Shown here: positions 61,846-64,000 of the stretch, in pieces
Layout of the letters: every line of letters starts with the position of its first letter
Numbering within the stretch: position 1 is the first letter of the stretch
NCBI GenBank assembly: GCA_900550135.1
Contig: URQO01000004.1
Span: 5,659-69,658, forward strand
Direction: 5' to 3'
Length of the DNA stretch: 64,000 nucleotides
Source: an uncultured Eubacterium sp.
GTDB lineage: Bacteria; Bacillota; Clostridia; Lachnospirales; Lachnospiraceae
Notes under the pieces: model-generated
Seen by the model: only the letters and a program-made list of their open reading frames with translations
Database searches by the model: none
What the model was told of the DNA's origin: nothing
Position numbers and translations under genes: made by a program

Positions 61846-63288
61846 ATGACAAGAAATTCATTTATACAGATAAGCAAGCTAACTAATTTAAAAGGCAGAA
61901 TTGATTATATTACAAATCCTAAAAGGCAGGAAAATTTGTATGCAGTATATGATACGGCAGATGAAAAATTCTGGTCGGAACTTGGCAAATGCAACAGACT
62001 GGAATTTAAGAAAAGCGGAAGTTCGGGTAAGTGTATTGAATCAAGAGAATTGATAATTGCATTGCCTGAACCATTCTGCAACATGGATAAGAAAAAGGTA
62101 CTTAAGGATTTCACGGAACTGTTTAAAAAATCATATGGAGTAAACTGCATTGCGGCAATGCATCACAATAAAACAAAAACAAACCTACATATTCACTTAA
62201 TATTTTCAGAAAGGGAAGAACTGAAAAAAAGTCTAGAGAAAGTTGCCACAAGAAACATGTTTTATGATGAAAATGGAAAACACGTAAGAACAAAAAAAGA
62301 GATTCTTGATGTTGATGGAAAGGTAAGAAAAGGCTGTAGCATTATAAAAAAAGGGGAAGTTTATGAGTATACAAGATTTTCGAAGAAGAAGGCAGAATTT
62401 AAGGCAAGGTCATTTCTAAAAGGAGTTAAGACACTGTACACGGATCACATAAATTCTTTTCTGCAGGACAAAGATAAACTGCAGGTTTTTAGCAATAGAG
62501 ACATTTATTTATCAACCAAGAAGATTGGGAAGAATAATCCAAAAGCAGAACAGATAAGGAAAAACAATAATACGAGAATGAAGTGGAATGGTATAGTTGA
62601 TGAAGCATTGTTCTATGACGTTCCAAGAAAACACATAAGAACCATTAAGGAAGAAAAAATTCTTAAGACAGTAAGAAAATTCGGAAAAATGGAAACAAAA
62701 ACAGTTAGAGGCTTGAATAAAAATAAATCGACCATGGAAAGTAGCAGTGTGGGAATAATAGCAGAGGTTTTTGAAAAGGCAGTGAGACTAGCCTGTGATT
62801 GTCTAAAGGGATTAATAAAAATATTTAAGAATGCCATTGGACCAAAGGCTCCTATGTTTGTAAAAGAGTATGAGCAGTATGCAAGAAACGTTGACAGATT
62901 AGTGGAAAATAATAGAAATTTAAACAAAACACATATGACTATTAAGGAGTTGGAAGAGAAGATTGAAAGAAAAGAATATAGGTTATTAGGGGGAAGAAAA
63001 AAGCTGAAAGAGGAAATCGTGCAGTTAAAAAAGCAGGAGAAAAATGCAAAAAATTTGGAAAAGAGATTGCTGAAAGATTTAAACGGAGAAAATGTTGATG
63101 ATGTATTAAGTAAGTTTAACAGAACCAGAATGGAGATGGATGCATATGAAAGATTGGTTGACCGAGCAGAGGATGCAAAAGAAATGTTGGATGAGGATGT
63201 TAAAGAATATATGAATGAAATAAAAATCATAGGCAAAAAAATAGAAAAAAGTAAAAAACTAGATGATGAAATGAATTTTTATAGATAA
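61846..63288 (+). CDS. MobA/MobL-type relaxase, element 2
   Basis: A 480-residue relaxase. Seen: an N-terminal nicking domain with AAMHHNKTKTNLHIHLIFSER (the metal His pair in HIHLIF, about residues 115-120). A linker follows, then a long charged coiled coil (about 330-480). The family differs from the MobV-like relaxase of element 1. AGGAGG precedes the ATG. As in element 1, no coupling protein or secretion genes are seen in the window. Confidence 0.88.
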   Translation: MTRNSFIQISKLTNLKGRIDYITNPKRQENLYAVYDTADEKFWSELGKCNRLEFKKSGSSGKCIESRELIIALPEPFCNMDKKKVLKDFTELFKKSYGVNCIAAMHHNKTKTNLHIHLIFSEREELKKSLEKVATRNMFYDENGKHVRTKKEILDVDGKVRKGCSIIKKGEVYEYTRFSKKKAEFKARSFLKGVKTLYTDHINSFLQDKDKLQVFSNRDIYLSTKKIGKNNPKAEQIRKNNNTRMKWNGIVDEALFYDVPRKHIRTIKEEKILKTVRKFGKMETKTVRGLNKNKSTMESSSVGIIAEVFEKAVRLACDCLKGLIKIFKNAIGPKAPMFVKEYEQYARNVDRLVENNRNLNKTHMTIKELEEKIERKEYRLLGGRKKLKEEIVQLKKQEKNAKNLEKRLLKDLNGENVDDVLSKFNRTRMEMDAYERLVDRAEDAKEMLDEDVKEYMNEIKIIGKKIEKSKKLDDEMNFYR

Positions 63289-63299
63289 AATATTTCTAT

Positions 63300-63345
63300 T
63301 TTAAAATGCCCTTAATAATTAAATTTTAAGGGCATTTTAAAGAGT
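63300..63345 (+). terminator. Terminator after the relaxase of element 2
   Basis: A perfect 16-bp inverted repeat, TTTAAAATGCCCTTAA (63300-63315) with TTAAGGGCATTTTAAA (63326-63341). Confidence 0.85.
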
Positions 63346-63349
63346 TTTC

Positions 63350-63374
63350 GTATATAAAGGAGTACTTTATATAC
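63350..63374. repeat. Inverted repeat GTATATAAAG/CTTTATATAC
   Basis: A perfect 10-bp inverted repeat with a five-base centre, between the relaxase terminator and the 3' end of the minus-strand gene. It may be a minus-strand terminator or a protein-binding site. Confidence 0.4.
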
Positions 63375-63429
63375 AAATAAATTATAATATGAGCATAAAT
63401 TCTTAATCAAGTATTTTGTGATTGACACT

Positions 63430-63933
63430 TTAAGATACTTTTCCATTTGCATTACATGAAATGGTTACGCTTCTATTAATGTTATATTTTGAACCGTCTC
63501 CATCAGTATGAGTAGCAACGGCTTTCGCAGTAGCTGAGTTTCCACTTTTTGAAGAAGTACAGCTTTTAATCGACCATGATTTGCCTGGAGATGTGGTACT
63601 GTGTGAGCAATTAGTGCATTTTGAAGTACTACCGTTATATGAAAAAGTAGCCTTGATGGAGACAGACCACAAAACGGAACCTGCAGAATTTTTGTAATAT
63701 GTAGTTTTAGTTTTTGTAATTGTTTTCGATGCCGAGATTGTGGAAATATTTGAAATAGTGTCAGAAAACAAATCAGAACTAATGACAGTTATAACATAGT
63801 CACCATTGTCGAGTTTTTCTGTAGAAATGCTATCTATATTGGATAACGTAAAATTAGTGTATTCCTGCTCATCTAAAGCAATATCTTCTTTTGCATAAGT
63901 AGTGTGATTAAAAAATGATAGTGGCATAAGCAC
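63430..63933 (-). CDS. Small secreted protein (unknown), start uncertain
   Basis: A protein of 167 residues from a GTG at 63933. The open frame continues upstream for 15 more codons to a TAA at 63981-63979. That extension is hydrophobic (FHTLIFSLVLMPLSFF), making a full signal peptide ending near TTYAKED, but it has no ATG, GTG or TTG. So either the start is non-standard, or a frameshift lies near 63980. The mature part is Ser/Thr-rich with two Cys (KCTNC) and beta-strand pattern. I do not recognise the family. It is possible cargo of element 2. Confidence 0.6.
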   Translation of the reverse strand: MLMPLSFFNHTTYAKEDIALDEQEYTNFTLSNIDSISTEKLDNGDYVITVISSDLFSDTISNISTISASKTITKTKTTYYKNSAGSVLWSVSIKATFSYNGSTSKCTNCSHSTTSPGKSWSIKSCTSSKSGNSATAKAVATHTDGDGSKYNINRSVTISCNANGKVS

Positions 63934-64000
63934 TAAAGAAAAAATGAGAGTGTGAAAGTTTTTCTGTAAATTAAATATTTAAATATAATTAATAGGCCTT

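Larger units (their letters stand above)
56906..64000. mobile_element. Integrative and mobilizable element 2, partial
   Basis: Starts at the junction core and runs past the window end; at least 7.1 kb. Order: Xre repressor (minus), xis, tyrosine integrase, MobC-like protein, VapE-like ATPase, iteron-like array, small conserved protein, palindromes, MobA/MobL-like relaxase, secreted protein (minus). The gene plan is that of element 1, but the replication ATPase and relaxase belong to other families. No right-end core is visible in the window. Confidence 0.8.

Noticed and set aside
62613..63236. Long minus-strand open frame opposite the element 2 relaxase gene.
   Set aside because: Shadow of the Lys/Glu-rich coiled-coil coding region; no start signal and no family resemblance.

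Overview
The window looks like a chromosomal segment of an AT-rich, Gram-positive anaerobe of the Lachnospiraceae / Eubacterium type. The support is strong AGGAGG ribosome sites, secreted proteins built from Big_2, FnIII-like, Kelch and BspA-type leucine-rich repeats, a PcsB-like FtsEX partner, DUF1858, paired DegV proteins and gut-Firmicute mobilizable elements. I cannot name a species.

Region by region. 1-5.7 kb: a 5'-truncated subtilisin-like surface protease, a thioredoxin reductase that lacks the usual NADPH motifs, thioredoxin, a gene remnant and a Big_2 surface protein. 5.7-10.4 kb: a DUF1858 protein, then a MarR regulator with a two-gene heterodimeric ABC exporter behind a promoter/operator. 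10.5-16.8 kb: a leucine-rich-repeat surface protein, split chromate transporter genes, a PII protein behind an ANTAR-like attenuator, two DegV proteins and a Cys-rich protein. 17-22.7 kb: a secreted metallo-beta-lactamase-fold protein and a membrane protein (minus strand), an L,D-transpeptidase, an acyl-ACP thioesterase and CvfB. 22.9-29.4 kb: a sugar-ABC ATPase, a CdaR-type regulator, and the cell-division/wall operon ftsE-ftsX-M23 hydrolase, followed by an S41 protease. 29.5-38 kb: a metabolic island with 4-hydroxybutyrate dehydrogenase and an aldehyde dehydrogenase, divergent from a five-gene NitT/TauT-type ABC importer, closed by a convergent AMP-forming ligase. 38.2-43.6 kb: a small HTH regulator and uvrB-uvrA with a LexA box. 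43.7-45.9 kb: a structured non-coding RNA candidate of about 460 nt, then guaA.

From the last codons of guaA to the end of the window lie two related integrative and mobilizable elements in tandem. Each starts with a minus-strand Xre repressor, divergent xis and tyrosine integrase genes, a MobC-like protein and a replication-type ATPase (RepA-like in the first, VapE-like in the second). A repeat array, a small conserved protein, palindromic oriT-like DNA and a relaxase (MobV-like in the first, MobA/MobL-like in the second) follow. A 10-bp copy of the guaA 3' end recurs at the junction, with integrase arm-type repeats around it. Element 1 carries as cargo a 1,537-residue WapA-like YD-repeat polymorphic toxin with an overlapping immunity candidate. 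Element 2 runs out of the window.

The points I would look at first are the structured RNA upstream of guaA, the element-borne toxin with an unrecognised tip, the importer with asymmetric ATPase sites and its 4-hydroxybutyrate-type enzymes, and the thioredoxin reductase without NADPH motifs.
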